Source: Ureibacillus massiliensis 4400831 = CIP 108448 = CCUG 49529 (GTDB lineage: Bacteria; Bacillota; Bacilli; Bacillales_A; Planococcaceae). Taken from it: a stretch of DNA of 64,000 nucleotides. A program made the translations under genes and the position numbers. The notes under the pieces are model-generated. The model was not told the DNA's origin and did no database searches. It saw only the letters and a program-made list of their open reading frames with translations. Location of the stretch: positions 78,611-142,610 of the forward strand of contig NZ_JPVQ01000004.1 in assembly GCF_000772965.1 (NCBI RefSeq), written 5' to 3'. Below are positions 54,436-63,870 of this stretch, one piece after another (position 1 is the first letter of the stretch; each line of letters begins with the position of its first letter).

Positions 54436-55917
54436 TTGACAAATTTTTCAGAATTAAACATTAGCGAATCTACATTAAGGTCTTTACAACGTATGGGCTT
54501 TGAAGAAGCTACACCAATACAAGAAGGAACTATTAAATTTGCCCTAGAGGGTAGAGATATTATCGGACAAGCTCAAACTGGTACTGGTAAAACAGCTGCA
54601 TTTAGTATTCCGATCATTGAAAAGATTGATCCTAAAAACACATCTATACAAGCATTAATTATTGCACCGACTCGTGAGCTTGCAATTCAGGTTTCAGAAG
54701 AGATCTATAAAATTGGATATGATAAACGAGTGAAAATCTTATCCGTTTATGGCGGGCAAGATATCGGGCGTCAAATACGCGCTTTAAAAAACAGACCTCA
54801 AATTATCGTAGGTACGCCTGGTCGTATTATAGACCATATTAACCGTCATACATTAAAGCTTGATAACGTTCAAACGCTCGTATTAGACGAAGCGGACGAA
54901 ATGTTAAATATGGGCTTCATCGACGATATTAACGCTATTTTAGAAAATGTCCCTGAAGAAAGACAAACATTACTTTTCTCAGCAACAATGCCACCAGCTA
55001 TTCGTAAAATTGCGACGAACTTCATGAAAAACCCTGAAGAAGTTAAAATCAAGTCAAAAGAAATGACAGTTGAAAACATAGACCAATACTTCGTGAAATC
55101 ACAAGAACGTGAAAAATTCGAGATACTATCTCGTTTGTTAAATGTTCATCAACCGGAATTAGCAATTGTTTTTGGTCGTACGAAACGTCGTGTAGATGAA
55201 TTAGCTCAAGCATTAAGTATTCGTGGTTACTTAGCTGAGGGAATTCATGGTGATTTAAGCCAAGCAAAACGTTTATCTGTTTTAAGACAATTTAAGGAAA
55301 ATAAAATTGATATTCTAGTTGCGACAGACGTAGCTGCTCGTGGATTAGATATTTCAGGCGTTACACACGTATATAACTTTGATATTCCACAAGACCCTGA
55401 GTCATATGTTCACCGTATTGGTCGTACAGGACGTGCGGGGAAATCGGGGCTGGCTGTTACCTTTGTAACACCTAGAGAAATGGGCTATTTACGAATTGTT
55501 GAGGAAACTACGAAAAAACGTATGACACCTCTACGTCCACCATCAGAATCAGAAGCTTTAGCAGGTCAACAACAAATTTCAATGGAAACATTAGTTGAAA
55601 TTGTTCAAGCGAATGATTTAGGAGACTATCGTATTTTAGCAAATGAACTTTTAGAACAGCATGACGCTGTTGATTTAGTGGCTGCAGCTATTAAATCAAT
55701 GACAAAAGAACCGGATGAAACGCCTGTAACAATAACAGAAGAACGTCCATTGCCAATGCGAAAAGACCGTGCGAGCGGTGGCCGCAGTGGCCGTGATCGT
55801 GGCCCACGCCGAGATGGCGCACGTGGTGGTCGTCCAACTAGTCGTGATCGAAACAGACGAGAAGGTGGCCGTCGTGAAAGTAGTGAGCGTCGCCGTCCAC
55901 GCCGTCGCGATAGCTAA
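54436..55917 (+). CDS. cshA: DEAD-box RNA helicase CshA
   Basis: This 493-residue helicase has the full motif set: Q motif GFEEATPIQ, motif I AQTGTGKT, Ia [27 protein letters not shown], and [12 protein letters not shown]. The C-terminal tail from about residue 440 is Arg/Gly-rich and repetitive, typical of RNA-degradosome CshA. It unwinds structured RNA in decay and ribosome assembly. TTG 54436 (giving [11 protein letters not shown]) has AAGGAG ten bases upstream; a start at 54367 adds 23 residues without similarity. Synteny with murF and ydbST matches B. subtilis cshA. Confidence 0.96.
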   Translation: MTNFSELNISESTLRSLQRMGFEEATPIQEGTIKFALEGRDIIGQAQTGTGKTAAFSIPIIEKIDPKNTSIQALIIAPTRELAIQVSEEIYKIGYDKRVKILSVYGGQDIGRQIRALKNRPQIIVGTPGRIIDHINRHTLKLDNVQTLVLDEADEMLNMGFIDDINAILENVPEERQTLLFSATMPPAIRKIATNFMKNPEEVKIKSKEMTVENIDQYFVKSQEREKFEILSRLLNVHQPELAIVFGRTKRRVDELAQALSIRGYLAEGIHGDLSQAKRLSVLRQFKENKIDILVATDVAARGLDISGVTHVYNFDIPQDPESYVHRIGRTGRAGKSGLAVTFVTPREMGYLRIVEETTKKRMTPLRPPSESEALAGQQQISMETLVEIVQANDLGDYRILANELLEQHDAVDLVAAAIKSMTKEPDETPVTITEERPLPMRKDRASGGRSGRDRGPRRDGARGGRPTSRDRNRREGGRRESSERRRPRRRDS

Positions 55918-55931
55918 TTTAATTTTAAACT

Positions 55932-55965
55932 AAAAACTGACTCAGCTTATGAGTCAGTTTTTTTA
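55932..55965 (+). terminator. Rho-independent terminator after cshA
   Basis: AAAAACTGACTCA pairs with TGAGTCAGTTTTT across GCTTA and is followed by further T. Confidence 0.93.
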
Positions 55966-56040
55966 TTATAGTAGGCTACGGGAAAACGAAACGATTTTAA
56001 ATTTTAAACGTATGTAAAAGAAAGAAACGAGGTGTGGAAA

Positions 56041-56520
56041 TTGAGGGATGAATTAAAAAATAAAATTCCTAGGAAGGGATTAACTGTATGGCGTTTATAC
56101 GGTCTTATAGGTTCGGTTGTATTTTTAATGATTGCAATTGCCGCCAGTGTATTTACGTTTATATTTGAATGGCCACACTATATCCATTACATAGTGATAG
56201 CTGGTGTGATTGTGGAAGCGTTAGCTTTTATTTGGATCATTCCCAATATACGTTGGGAACATTGGCGATATGATGTTAGGGAGCATGAGATTGAAATACA
56301 AAGTGGATTGTTCATCATAAAAAAAACTCTAATCCCGATGGTACGAGTGCAACATGTTGATACAGCTCAAGGCCCAATACTAAAAAAATATAACTTAGCT
56401 AATATATCTATATCAACGGCAGCAACGACACATATCATTCCAATGCTTATTTCGGAAGAGGCTGATTTACTACGTATGCGAATTTCTGAACTAGCGAGGG
56501 TGGCTGAAGATGATGTCTAA
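56041..56520 (+). CDS. ydbS: bPH2-domain membrane protein YdbS
   Basis: The 159-residue protein equals B. subtilis YdbS in length and position. It has two TM helices (about residues 19-41 and 46-66), then one bacterial PH2 domain (about 75-150) with the RYDVREHEIEIQSGLF strand and PMVRVQHVDTAQGP loop. TTG 56041 is six bases after GAGGTG; GTG 56032 overlaps that site. It overlaps the next gene by 11 bases, so the two are coupled. YdbS/YdbT are reported in B. subtilis to matter for resistance to heterologous antimicrobial compounds; the function here is inferred. Confidence 0.88.
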   Translation: MRDELKNKIPRKGLTVWRLYGLIGSVVFLMIAIAASVFTFIFEWPHYIHYIVIAGVIVEALAFIWIIPNIRWEHWRYDVREHEIEIQSGLFIIKKTLIPMVRVQHVDTAQGPILKKYNLANISISTAATTHIIPMLISEEADLLRMRISELARVAEDDV

Positions 56521-57994
56521 CAGAACTTATAAACTACATCCTATATCAGCAATTATTAATTTTTTAAAGGGATTGAAGGAGTTAATCATCCCAATCGGAA
56601 TTATTTTTATATCTAGTACCTTTAATTCGCAGCAAACAAATGAGATTAACTTTTGGTCGGATATTTTTCCAATACTTATTATTACAGTTCCAGTGTTTTT
56701 TTATTTAATATTCGGGATTATTAAATGGTGGACATTTGTTTACTGGTTTGAGGATGACGAGCTTCGATCAGAATACGGCCTGTTTGTTAAGAAAAAGCGG
56801 TATATTCCTTTCGAACGTATTCAAAGCTTGAATTATAAAGAGGGGATATTTCATCAGATATTCGGGTTAGTGCAAGTAATGGTTGAAACAGCAGGGAGTA
56901 CAAATGGTAAGCCCGAGGTTGAGTTAACAGCGGTAACGAAAGAAGCTGCAAAACAAATTGAAATAGAAATGGAAAATGCTAAAAGAAAAGCGCGAATAAA
57001 ACTTAATGAAGAGGATTCTTTAATATTCGAAAGCTCAAGTGATTCTGAAATATCTTCTAAGCTTATCCATAAAATGTCATCTAAAGATTTGCTATTATTA
57101 GCTACAACATCAAATAGTATAGGCGTTGTATTAGCTGGTATAGTAGCTTTGTTATCCCAGTTCTCTGAATATATTCCATTGGATTTGATTTTTGAAGAAG
57201 TATCTGCATTTATTCAATTTGGTTTTCTAGTTATTTTGGGGATGATTTTTATAGGGCTGGTTTTTGCTTGGATCGCATCTGTTGGCCTAACTTTTCTTAG
57301 TTATTATGATTTTAAAATAGTGGAAGAAAATGATCGGATTATAGTTACTCGTGGGCTTCTTGAAAAGAAGAAAATAGCTATTCCTGTAAAGCGAATTCAA
57401 GCGATTAAAATCGTAGAGAACCCTATACGGCAATTATTTGGTTTAGCCTCTGTGAGTATTGAAAGTGCAGGAGGGGGATATGGTGAAAAGGAGAAAAAAA
57501 TTATTTTGTTTCCACTTATCCGAAAAAAAGAGCTATATCCGTTATTAGGGGAATTATTCCCGCAGTTTGATCTGGGTCTAAATTTAACAAAACCACCATC
57601 CAAGGCAAAATCCTTTTTCTATCGAATCGATTTTATTTGGGTGCTGCCATTAGTTGCTTTACTTAGTTATTTTTATTATCCCTATGGTTTATTGTCAATA
57701 TTACTAGTAGTACCAGTGGTTTTGCTTGGATTATGGCAATATCGTACAGCGGGATATGCGATTCTAAACAACCAACTAACTTTGGTATACCGAATCTTTA
57801 GTCGAGTTACATTTTTAACTGAAAAGAAACGAATTCAAGTTATAGGAAGAAGACAGAGCTATTTTCAAAAAAGAAACGAGCTTGCATCAATACAAGCAAC
57901 TGTCATGTCAGGGGTTATGGGTGCAACTGCAAAGGTAGCGCATTTGAAAATTGAAGATGCCGATAAGGTTTTCAAATGGTTTCAGTCAAAATAA
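56510..57994 (+). CDS. ydbT: Multi-PH-domain membrane protein YdbT
   Basis: The 494-residue protein is the YdbT partner of YdbS. It has about six TM helices in three pairs, each followed by a bPH2 domain. The three repeated domain cores are visible in YIPFERIQSLNYKEGIFHQI (about 100), IAIPVKRIQAIKIVENPIRQ (about 290) and TEKKRIQVIGRRQSYFQKR (about 435), showing internal repetition. Two adjacent ATGs (56510, 56513) can start it; both lie inside the end of ydbS. The overlap indicates translational coupling. Its terminator is shared with the convergent rhomboid gene. Confidence 0.88.
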   Translation: MMSNRTYKLHPISAIINFLKGLKELIIPIGIIFISSTFNSQQTNEINFWSDIFPILIITVPVFFYLIFGIIKWWTFVYWFEDDELRSEYGLFVKKKRYIPFERIQSLNYKEGIFHQIFGLVQVMVETAGSTNGKPEVELTAVTKEAAKQIEIEMENAKRKARIKLNEEDSLIFESSSDSEISSKLIHKMSSKDLLLLATTSNSIGVVLAGIVALLSQFSEYIPLDLIFEEVSAFIQFGFLVILGMIFIGLVFAWIASVGLTFLSYYDFKIVEENDRIIVTRGLLEKKKIAIPVKRIQAIKIVENPIRQLFGLASVSIESAGGGYGEKEKKIILFPLIRKKELYPLLGELFPQFDLGLNLTKPPSKAKSFFYRIDFIWVLPLVALLSYFYYPYGLLSILLVVPVVLLGLWQYRTAGYAILNNQLTLVYRIFSRVTFLTEKKRIQVIGRRQSYFQKRNELASIQATVMSGVMGATAKVAHLKIEDADKVFKWFQSK

Positions 57995-58023
57995 AAAACG
58001 GTAATGCTTTACCGTTTTTTTAT
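57993..58023. terminator. Bidirectional terminator between ydbT and the rhomboid gene
   Basis: AAAAAACGGTAA pairs with TTACCGTTTTTT across a 4-nt loop, with A and T runs on the two sides. Confidence 0.92.
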
Positions 58024-58024
58024 A

Positions 58025-58633
58025 TTATCTTCTGTTTCGCCAACGTATAATGTTTTTTGGAGTAAAGTAAACAAGCCCAATAATGAAACCTGTAGCTAAT
58101 CCTCCTAAATGACCCATAATATTAATGCCTGGTTGTAAAAAGGTTAAAATGACACTGATAATAATAATAGGCATAATGATTTGTTTTAACTGTGGCATTG
58201 TATGGCGGGTATAGTAAACTAACGCTGCAAATGCACCGAATACCCCATAGATTGCGCCACTTGCACCAACGCTTGTATATATACCGGGTTGGGTCATAAA
58301 TGTTAAAACGTTACCAAAAATACCTGCAAGCAAGTAGATTGTTAAAAAGCGAGCTTTACCTGCAATTTTTTCAAGCTCGGGTCCAAATAAAAACAACGAA
58401 AACATATTAAACAGTACATGTAGAAAACCAGCATGTATGAAGATAGAGGAAACAACTCGCCACCACTCACCATCGCCAATTAATGAATTAATACTTGCAC
58501 CATATATAAAAAACCTATATTCCATCCCTGGTAAAAGCATTAAAATATAAACAATTAGATTAATCGCAATGATGGAAGAAACAACTGGGTACAATTTAAT
58601 ATATTGCTTGAAACTTTCCCTTCTAATAAACAT
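58025..58633 (-). CDS. Rhomboid-family intramembrane serine protease
   Basis: The 202-residue protein has six predicted helices. WWRVVSSIFIHAGFLHVLFNMFSL is the rhomboid L1/helix 2 signature with His and Asn. The catalytic Ser lies in GASGAIYGVFGAF at about residue 124 and the catalytic His in NIMGHLGGLATGFIIG at about 174. This is the position of B. subtilis ydcA, which is also opposite ydbST. The substrate is unknown. GAGGTGG precedes the ATG. It is divergent from acpS across 65 bases. Confidence 0.93.
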   Translation of the reverse strand: MFIRRESFKQYIKLYPVVSSIIAINLIVYILMLLPGMEYRFFIYGASINSLIGDGEWWRVVSSIFIHAGFLHVLFNMFSLFLFGPELEKIAGKARFLTIYLLAGIFGNVLTFMTQPGIYTSVGASGAIYGVFGAFAALVYYTRHTMPQLKQIIMPIIIISVILTFLQPGINIMGHLGGLATGFIIGLVYFTPKNIIRWRNRR

Positions 58634-58698
58634 ATATCCACCTCAATTTATAACATCATTATACATTGTATTGATTAAAGATGAAAAGGAGAACCTTT

Positions 58699-59049
58699 AT
58701 GATTAAAGGAATCGGTTTAGATATTATAGAAATTGAAAGAATAAAAAAAGTAAATGAAAAGGAAAAGTTTAGAAATCGTATATTATCTAATCGTGAGCTT
58801 GATGTTTACAATAAATTATCAGAGCAAAGAAAAATTGAATATTTAGCTGGAAGATTTGCAGCGAAAGAAGCATATTCTAAAGCAAACGGTACTGGCATTA
58901 GAGAGGGTTGTGAATTTCATCAAATTGAAATACTAAATGACGAACTAGGGAAACCAACATTATATTTCAATCGTCAAATTGTTAAAGGTTTTGTTAGCAT
59001 CACACATTCCAAGGATTATGCTGCAGCTCAGGTTATATTAATGACTTAG
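58699..59049 (+). CDS. acpS: Holo-[acyl-carrier-protein] synthase
   Basis: This 116-residue enzyme transfers 4'-phosphopantetheine from CoA to apo-ACP. The Mg-site Asp is in IGLDIIEIERI at the N-terminus and the second signature is GRFAAKEAYSKANGTGI at about residue 55. SITHSKDYAAAQVI ends the protein. ATG 58699 has AAAGGAGA at a good distance; an upstream in-frame ATG (58681) precedes that site. It keeps the conserved Bacillus order acpS-ydcC-alr. Confidence 0.96.
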   Translation: MIKGIGLDIIEIERIKKVNEKEKFRNRILSNRELDVYNKLSEQRKIEYLAGRFAAKEAYSKANGTGIREGCEFHQIEILNDELGKPTLYFNRQIVKGFVSITHSKDYAAAQVILMT

Positions 59050-59155
59050 TTCTTAACCTAAGAGCAAATTGTCATATTGTCCAAAATTGATAGCATAAAG
59101 TTATTCAACCACTCATATATTTGTCGTATCGAGTGAAAGTAGAAAGGATGGAGTT

Positions 59156-60157
59156 TTGCGACAACGTGTAATTGCTTTTATCGTATTGTTGTTAAGTGTA
59201 CTTGTAATCGCGGCTTGTGGTAGTCAATCGAAGGAAGATGTGTTAAAGGATTTGAGCAACAAATGGACGAACGTCAAAGGTTATGAGTTAGATGCAACAA
59301 TGGAAATCAAAACAGGAAGTGAACCAAGAGTATACGATGTAAATGTTTGGCATACTCAACCAGATCTTTATCGAGTAAAGGTAACACAACAAGGTGAAGA
59401 CGTAACACAGATGATAATACGTAACAAAGAAGGCGTATTTGTCGTAACACCTTCACTCAGAAAAACGTACAAGTTCCAGAGTGAGTGGCCAAAACAAAAT
59501 AGCCAAGCATACCTCATTGGTGCTCTAGCTGAAGATTTATTAGCAGATCAAAATGTTGCAATGGAAGAAGATGAAAACAATTATGTATTCCAAGCAGCTA
59601 CTAGAAATAATCATAAAAGCGTAATGCCAACGCAAAAAATAACGGTAGATAAGAAAACAAAATTACCTACATCAGTCTCAGTTATGAACGAAGCTGGGGA
59701 AGAACAGCTGCTTATTACATTTAGCAAAATTGATTTAGGAATGGAACATAAGGAAGAAGAGTATGCGGTAGAAAAGTTTACTGAGGAATCAGGAGAAACT
59801 GGCGCAATTGAACCTCAAGAATTCCAAGTACATTATCCTAATTTACAATGGGAAGGTACTACATTAGTAGACGAGCAAACAATCGTTGAAGATGGTACGG
59901 AACGTGTTATTTTAACGTTCGAAGGAGACAAACCATTTACATTAATGGAACAACCAATAGCTTATGACGAAAATTCAACGGTTCCTGTATTTGCTCCCGG
60001 CGATCCAGCAGACTTAGGATTTACTATTGGTGCTATTACGGATAACTCAATTAGCTGGGAACGTGATGGGGTATCATTCTTCTTAGCCTCTGAAAGTTTA
60101 ACACGTGACGAGATGATGGAAGTAGCAGCTTCTGTAATCCCAGGAGAATTAAAATAA
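59156..60157 (+). CDS. ydcC: LolA-fold lipoprotein YdcC
   Basis: The 333-residue protein has a signal peptide and lipobox VIAAC (Cys21), then a LolA-like beta fold. The ELDATMEIKTGSEPRVYDVNVWH and YRVKVTQQGEDVTQMIIRN strands are typical, and the C-terminal half has MLxxGPF-type outer-fold strands of the YdcC family. It is annotated as sporulation-related in Bacillus; lipid binding at the membrane surface is plausible. The start is TTG 59156 with AAAGGATGGAG upstream. It lies between acpS and alr exactly as in B. subtilis. Confidence 0.88.
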   Translation: MRQRVIAFIVLLLSVLVIAACGSQSKEDVLKDLSNKWTNVKGYELDATMEIKTGSEPRVYDVNVWHTQPDLYRVKVTQQGEDVTQMIIRNKEGVFVVTPSLRKTYKFQSEWPKQNSQAYLIGALAEDLLADQNVAMEEDENNYVFQAATRNNHKSVMPTQKITVDKKTKLPTSVSVMNEAGEEQLLITFSKIDLGMEHKEEEYAVEKFTEESGETGAIEPQEFQVHYPNLQWEGTTLVDEQTIVEDGTERVILTFEGDKPFTLMEQPIAYDENSTVPVFAPGDPADLGFTIGAITDNSISWERDGVSFFLASESLTRDEMMEVAASVIPGELK

Positions 60158-60275
60158 GCATGTTGAATTGTACAGTTGGACGGGTATAATAATTAACAAA
60201 TGTTTTACAAAACTGAAAAATATAACGTACAAAAATTATTCTAGGTTTAGAATTAAGTAAAAGAGGGAAAAACAA

Positions 60276-61388
60276 ATGACAACACCACACTACCGTCCAA
60301 CTCATGCAATAATTGATTTAAATGCAATAAAAGAAAATGTTCGCCATTTAAAAGGATTTCTGCAACCAGAAGTACAAATAATGGCTGTTGTAAAAGCAAA
60401 TGCTTACGGACATGGAGATGTCGAAGTCGCAGGTGCTGCAATAGAGGCAGGAGCAACTATACTTGCTGTTGCAACACCCGATGAGGCTCTCCATCTTCGA
60501 AAGCATTTTCCTAATATTGATATTTTAGTACTTGGATATTCGCCGGTTACCTTTGCAAAGGTAGCGGCTGATGAAAATATTACTTTAACAGTATATTCTT
60601 CGGATTGGGTTAATAGCGTCCAATTTAACTCCGATAAGTTATTAAAATTACATATTAAAATCGATAGTGGTATGGGTAGAATTGGTGTAACAACTATTGA
60701 GGAACTTTTAACTCTATTTAGCGACATTAAAAAAACAAGTAATCTTATAGTAGATGGGATATTTACTCATTTTGCAACGGCAGACGAAGAAGATGAATCC
60801 TACTTTGAAAAACAGGTAGAAAAGTTTGAAAAGCTAGTCCAAATGTTACCGGAAAAGCCGCGAATCATACATGCTGCAAACACGGCAACTATGTTGATAA
60901 AGGATAAACATCTACAATATGATGCAGTGCGTTTCGGTATTTCAATGTATGGATTAGCACCTTCATCTTACGTAAAAGGTAAATTACCGTTTCCAATTAA
61001 ACAAGCGTTTTCATTAGAAACGGAGCTTGTTGCTGTAAAATTACTTCAAAAAGGTGAATCAGTTGGATATGGTGCAACCTTTACAGCAGAAGAACCAATG
61101 TATGTAGGTACACTACCTATAGGATATGCTGATGGTATGATTCGTAAATTAAGTGGGCAAGAAGTATTGATTGATGGGAAAAGAGTCCCTATAATCGGAA
61201 GAATTTGCATGGATCAATGTATGATTGCATTACCTAGTGCATATAATGTAGGTGAGAAAGTAATTTTAATTGGAAAACAAAATGAGGAAGAAATAACAAT
61301 CGATGAATGGGCAGCAAAAGTTGAAACTATAAACTATGAAATACCGTGTATTATAACAACTAGAGTGCCCCGAATCTATTACTCATAA
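60276..61388 (+). CDS. alr: Alanine racemase
   Basis: This 370-residue PLP enzyme makes D-alanine for Ddl and the wall. The PLP lysine lies in MAVVKANAYGHG at about residue 39, GMGRIGV near 130 is a typical barrel segment, and VRFGISMYGLAPS follows near 220. The catalytic Tyr is in SVGYGATF at about 265, and the end of the beta domain has IGRICMDQCMIALP. The start ATG 60276 has AGAGGGA upstream. Together with ddl and murF in this window it covers D-Ala production and incorporation. Confidence 0.95.
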   Translation: MTTPHYRPTHAIIDLNAIKENVRHLKGFLQPEVQIMAVVKANAYGHGDVEVAGAAIEAGATILAVATPDEALHLRKHFPNIDILVLGYSPVTFAKVAADENITLTVYSSDWVNSVQFNSDKLLKLHIKIDSGMGRIGVTTIEELLTLFSDIKKTSNLIVDGIFTHFATADEEDESYFEKQVEKFEKLVQMLPEKPRIIHAANTATMLIKDKHLQYDAVRFGISMYGLAPSSYVKGKLPFPIKQAFSLETELVAVKLLQKGESVGYGATFTAEEPMYVGTLPIGYADGMIRKLSGQEVLIDGKRVPIIGRICMDQCMIALPSAYNVGEKVILIGKQNEEEITIDEWAAKVETINYEIPCIITTRVPRIYYS

Positions 61389-61463
61389 CAATATAATCCG
61401 ACAAAAATCTCCAATAAAAACCACTACAATCACAAGAATTGTCACATTATAAAATATCTTGTC

Positions 61464-61492
61464 TTTTCAACTACTATTTTCGATGATAGAAT
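61464..61492 (+). promoter_or_regulatory. Candidate promoter of ndoAI-ndoA
   Basis: TTTTCA (61464-61469) and TAGAAT (61487-61492) are spaced 17 bp. Both hexamers are only moderate matches. Confidence 0.4.
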
Positions 61493-61533
61493 AGGTAGAA
61501 GAAACGGTATGGTTTTTGTGGAGGTGCTTGTTT

Positions 61534-61821
61534 TTGTACGCGAAAAAAGCTGATGAGTTAAAAGAAATCGAATATTCTCTTCCTCAAGAGATGTTAATAG
61601 AGTTTAATCAAACACTTGAGCAAAAATTTGCGCGCAAGGAAGAGTATGTTATCGTTGCGACACGTAGATTATCAACGCACAAGCAACCAAATCAAATACG
61701 GGAAGCTTTAATGAAAGGCTATGTGGAAATGTCACAAATTAATTTGTCAATTTGTAGTGAATGTCTACATGCGGAGTATGAAGCAGAGCATATGGTGGAG
61801 CGTCTCGTAAGCGGGGGATGA
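61534..61821 (+). CDS. ndoAI: Antitoxin EndoAI (MazE-like, ribbon-helix-helix)
   Basis: This 95-residue antitoxin matches B. subtilis EndoAI best at its C-terminal half (GYVEMSQINLSICSE and the exact ending VERLVSGG), which wraps the toxin. The N-terminal RHH region (EIEYSLPQEMLIEFNQTL) is more divergent and is longer in the loop. TTG 61534 lies eight bases after GGAGGTG; upstream in-frame TTGs overlap that site. The toxin gene starts four bases after the stop, the usual coupling. It represses its own operon in related systems (known for the family, not shown here). Confidence 0.88.
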   Translation: MYAKKADELKEIEYSLPQEMLIEFNQTLEQKFARKEEYVIVATRRLSTHKQPNQIREALMKGYVEMSQINLSICSECLHAEYEAEHMVERLVSGG

Positions 61822-61824
61822 AAT

Positions 61825-62175
61825 TTGATTGTGAAACGAGGGGACGTTTTTTTTGCAGATCTATCACCAGTGGTAGGTTCTGAACAAGGTGGAACAAGAC
61901 CCGTATTAATCATTCAGAATGATATAGGAAATCGATTCAGTCCTACAGTAATTATCGCTGCGATTACTGCGCAAATTCAAAAAGCAAAATTACCAACCCA
62001 TGTTGAAATAGATGCCAAAAAGTATGGGTTTGAACGAAATTCGGTAATTTTGCTTGAACAATTGCGTACAATTGATAAATCCAGACTAACCGACCGGATT
62101 ACTCAATTAGATGAAGAATTAATGGATAAAGTGGACGAAGCCTTAGAAATAAGTTTAGGATTAATGAAATTTTGA
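61825..62175 (+). CDS. ndoA: Endoribonuclease toxin EndoA (MazF)
   Basis: This 116-residue MazF toxin is nearly the textbook Bacillus EndoA, an RNase that cuts at UACAU. It reads [19 protein letters not shown] at the N-terminus, with [17 protein letters not shown] as the catalytic loop and [18 protein letters not shown] next. The family's conserved Arg (about 25) and the Thr/Ser after NRFSPT are present, so the toxin looks active. It starts at TTG 61825 with GGGGGAT upstream. A strong terminator follows directly and separates it from rsbT. Confidence 0.95.
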   Translation: MIVKRGDVFFADLSPVVGSEQGGTRPVLIIQNDIGNRFSPTVIIAAITAQIQKAKLPTHVEIDAKKYGFERNSVILLEQLRTIDKSRLTDRITQLDEELMDKVDEALEISLGLMKF

Positions 62176-62186
62176 ATACATAATTT

Positions 62187-62228
62187 AAAAAAGAGTATCG
62201 AAAACAAAAGTTTTCGATGCTCTTTTCA
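62187..62228 (+). terminator. Rho-independent terminator after ndoA
   Basis: AAAAGAGTATCGAAAAC pairs with GTTTTCGATGCTCTTTT (17 bp, one G-U) across a tetraloop. Confidence 0.93.
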
Positions 62229-62257
62229 TTATCATTGTTATTAAAATAAAATTATAA

Positions 62258-62286
62258 TTACTTTGTTACAATTATTAGAATATAAT
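62258..62286 (+). promoter_or_regulatory. Candidate SigA promoter of rsbT-rsbU
   Basis: TTACTT (62258-62263) and TATAAT (62281-62286) are spaced 17 bp, 113 bases before the rsbT start. No SigB-type GTTTAA/GGGTAT pair is visible. Confidence 0.6.
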
Positions 62287-62398
62287 TACAATAAATAGAA
62301 AGTATATAAACCTTATTGGTTTTGCCGATAACAAATAATAGAATTATATAAAAAGTTAAATAAATTTGATAAAAACCTTATGATTTGGGGGTGCAGTT

Positions 62399-62806
62399 GT
62401 GACAGAAATAATAACTATAGATATTAAAACGGAATGGGATATAATCACTGCACGCCAATTTGCTAGAAAAATAGCTAAATCAATCGGATTCGATGTAGTG
62501 GATCAAGCGCGAATCGCAACTGCAATAGGAGAATTAGCAAAAAATATTTTCTTGTATGCAGAAATTGGACAGATTGAAATTGAAAAAATTGACAATGAAG
62601 ATCTAAATTTAAAAGGAATATGTATAATAGCTAAGGATAGCGGGCCAGGTATTGCTGACATTAAAAGCGTATTAGGTGAAAATTCTCCAGAAGGTATAGG
62701 AGCTGGTATACCTGGAGTAAAAAGACTTATGGATAATATGGATATTACTTCAGAAGTAGGAAGAGGAACAAAAATTAGAGTAGAAAAATGGTTAAGAATG
62801 GGGTGA
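62399..62806 (+). CDS. rsbT: Stress-switch serine kinase RsbT
   Basis: The 135-residue GHKL-type kinase matches Bacillus RsbT throughout. TEWDIITARQFARKIAKSIGF is the N-terminal helix, DQARIATAIGELAKNIFLYA contains the N box, AKDSGPGIADI is the G1 box, and GAGIPGVKRLMDNM is the G2 segment. In B. subtilis RsbT is held by the RsbR-RsbS stressosome and, when freed, activates RsbU. The start is GTG 62399 with GGGGGTG upstream. The expected rsbR and rsbS are missing between ndoA and this gene. rsbU follows after six bases. Confidence 0.93.
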   Translation: MTEIITIDIKTEWDIITARQFARKIAKSIGFDVVDQARIATAIGELAKNIFLYAEIGQIEIEKIDNEDLNLKGICIIAKDSGPGIADIKSVLGENSPEGIGAGIPGVKRLMDNMDITSEVGRGTKIRVEKWLRMG

Positions 62807-62812
62807 TATATT

Positions 62813-63811
62813 GTGCAACAATTATTAATTCAATATAAACAAATCTTATCCGATTATATTGCAAATAGACAGGAACAGAATTTATATGTAGGACAAAATT
62901 ATGTTCGACAGCTAATGAAAAAAAATGTAGCACCTGAAGATGTAATCAATATTCATAAAAAAGCCATTGAAGAAATCTATGATGATTTACCGGAAAAGCT
63001 ATCTTATGCTTACGAATTCCTCATCGAAGTGATGGTGCAATTTGGACTTAAATTTCGTGAACACCAAAGTCTTTTAATCAAACAAGAAGAATTGAGAATT
63101 GAGATGGATATTGCTACAAGAATCCAAAATCACTTACTAAAAACAACTGTACCACAAATAGAATCTTTAGATATTGGAATGTTATCTATTCCATTAAGGC
63201 AAATGAATGGAGATTGTGTTTATTGCTTTTTATATGATAAAAAAGATTACTTAAGTTTTGCAGTAACAGATGTTGTAGGAAAAGGAGTTCCTGCGGCTTT
63301 ATGTATGTCCATGGTTAAAAATGGATTGGAAACACTTGAGTATGCTAACAATAATCCATCACACGTTTTAGAAGTATTAAACCGAATCATTGAGAAAAGT
63401 GTTGATGACAGTATGTTTGTTTCATCATTTTATGGCCGATATGATTTAGCTAATGATGTATTAACATATGGTTCAGCGGGACATGAACCTGGACTATATT
63501 TCCGTGCTAGTGATGAATCATTCCACGATTTAGAAAGTAAAGGATTATTATTGGGTGTACTTCCAGAGGTAAAATATCCTCAATTTGATATCCAGCTAAA
63601 GGAAAATGATTTTGTTGTAATCATGACTGACGGGGTAACAGAAATAAGAGATATAGAAGTCAATGAATCTCGGAATATTATTAAAGAGATTACCTATTTG
63701 CACCGTCATCTTTCTGCGCAAGAAATATGTGAAAAGGTCTATTCAGAGTTACAAAAATTACAAGATTATGCTATGAAGGATGATTTTACAATATTTATTT
63801 TAAAGAAATAA
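62813..63811 (+). CDS. rsbU: PP2C-type phosphatase RsbU
   Basis: This 332-residue protein has an N-terminal RsbT-binding four-helix domain (about 1-85), a short coiled linker (RIEMDIATRIQNHLLK) and a SpoIIE/PP2C phosphatase domain. Metal and active-site segments are MNGDCVYCFLYD (the Asp), VTDVVGKGVPAALCMSMVKN, GSAGHEPGLYF and VIMTDGVTEIRD. It dephosphorylates RsbV to release SigB. GTG 62813 has GGGGTGAT upstream. It looks intact, but its substrate gene directly behind is broken. Confidence 0.93.
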   Translation: MQQLLIQYKQILSDYIANRQEQNLYVGQNYVRQLMKKNVAPEDVINIHKKAIEEIYDDLPEKLSYAYEFLIEVMVQFGLKFREHQSLLIKQEELRIEMDIATRIQNHLLKTTVPQIESLDIGMLSIPLRQMNGDCVYCFLYDKKDYLSFAVTDVVGKGVPAALCMSMVKNGLETLEYANNNPSHVLEVLNRIIEKSVDDSMFVSSFYGRYDLANDVLTYGSAGHEPGLYFRASDESFHDLESKGLLLGVLPEVKYPQFDIQLKENDFVVIMTDGVTEIRDIEVNESRNIIKEITYLHRHLSAQEICEKVYSELQKLQDYAMKDDFTIFILKK

Positions 63812-63870
63812 TTTTTATAGTTTTAAAAAAGAAAAAAAGGGAATTGAGTTATATTCAAACTGGAGGTGTG

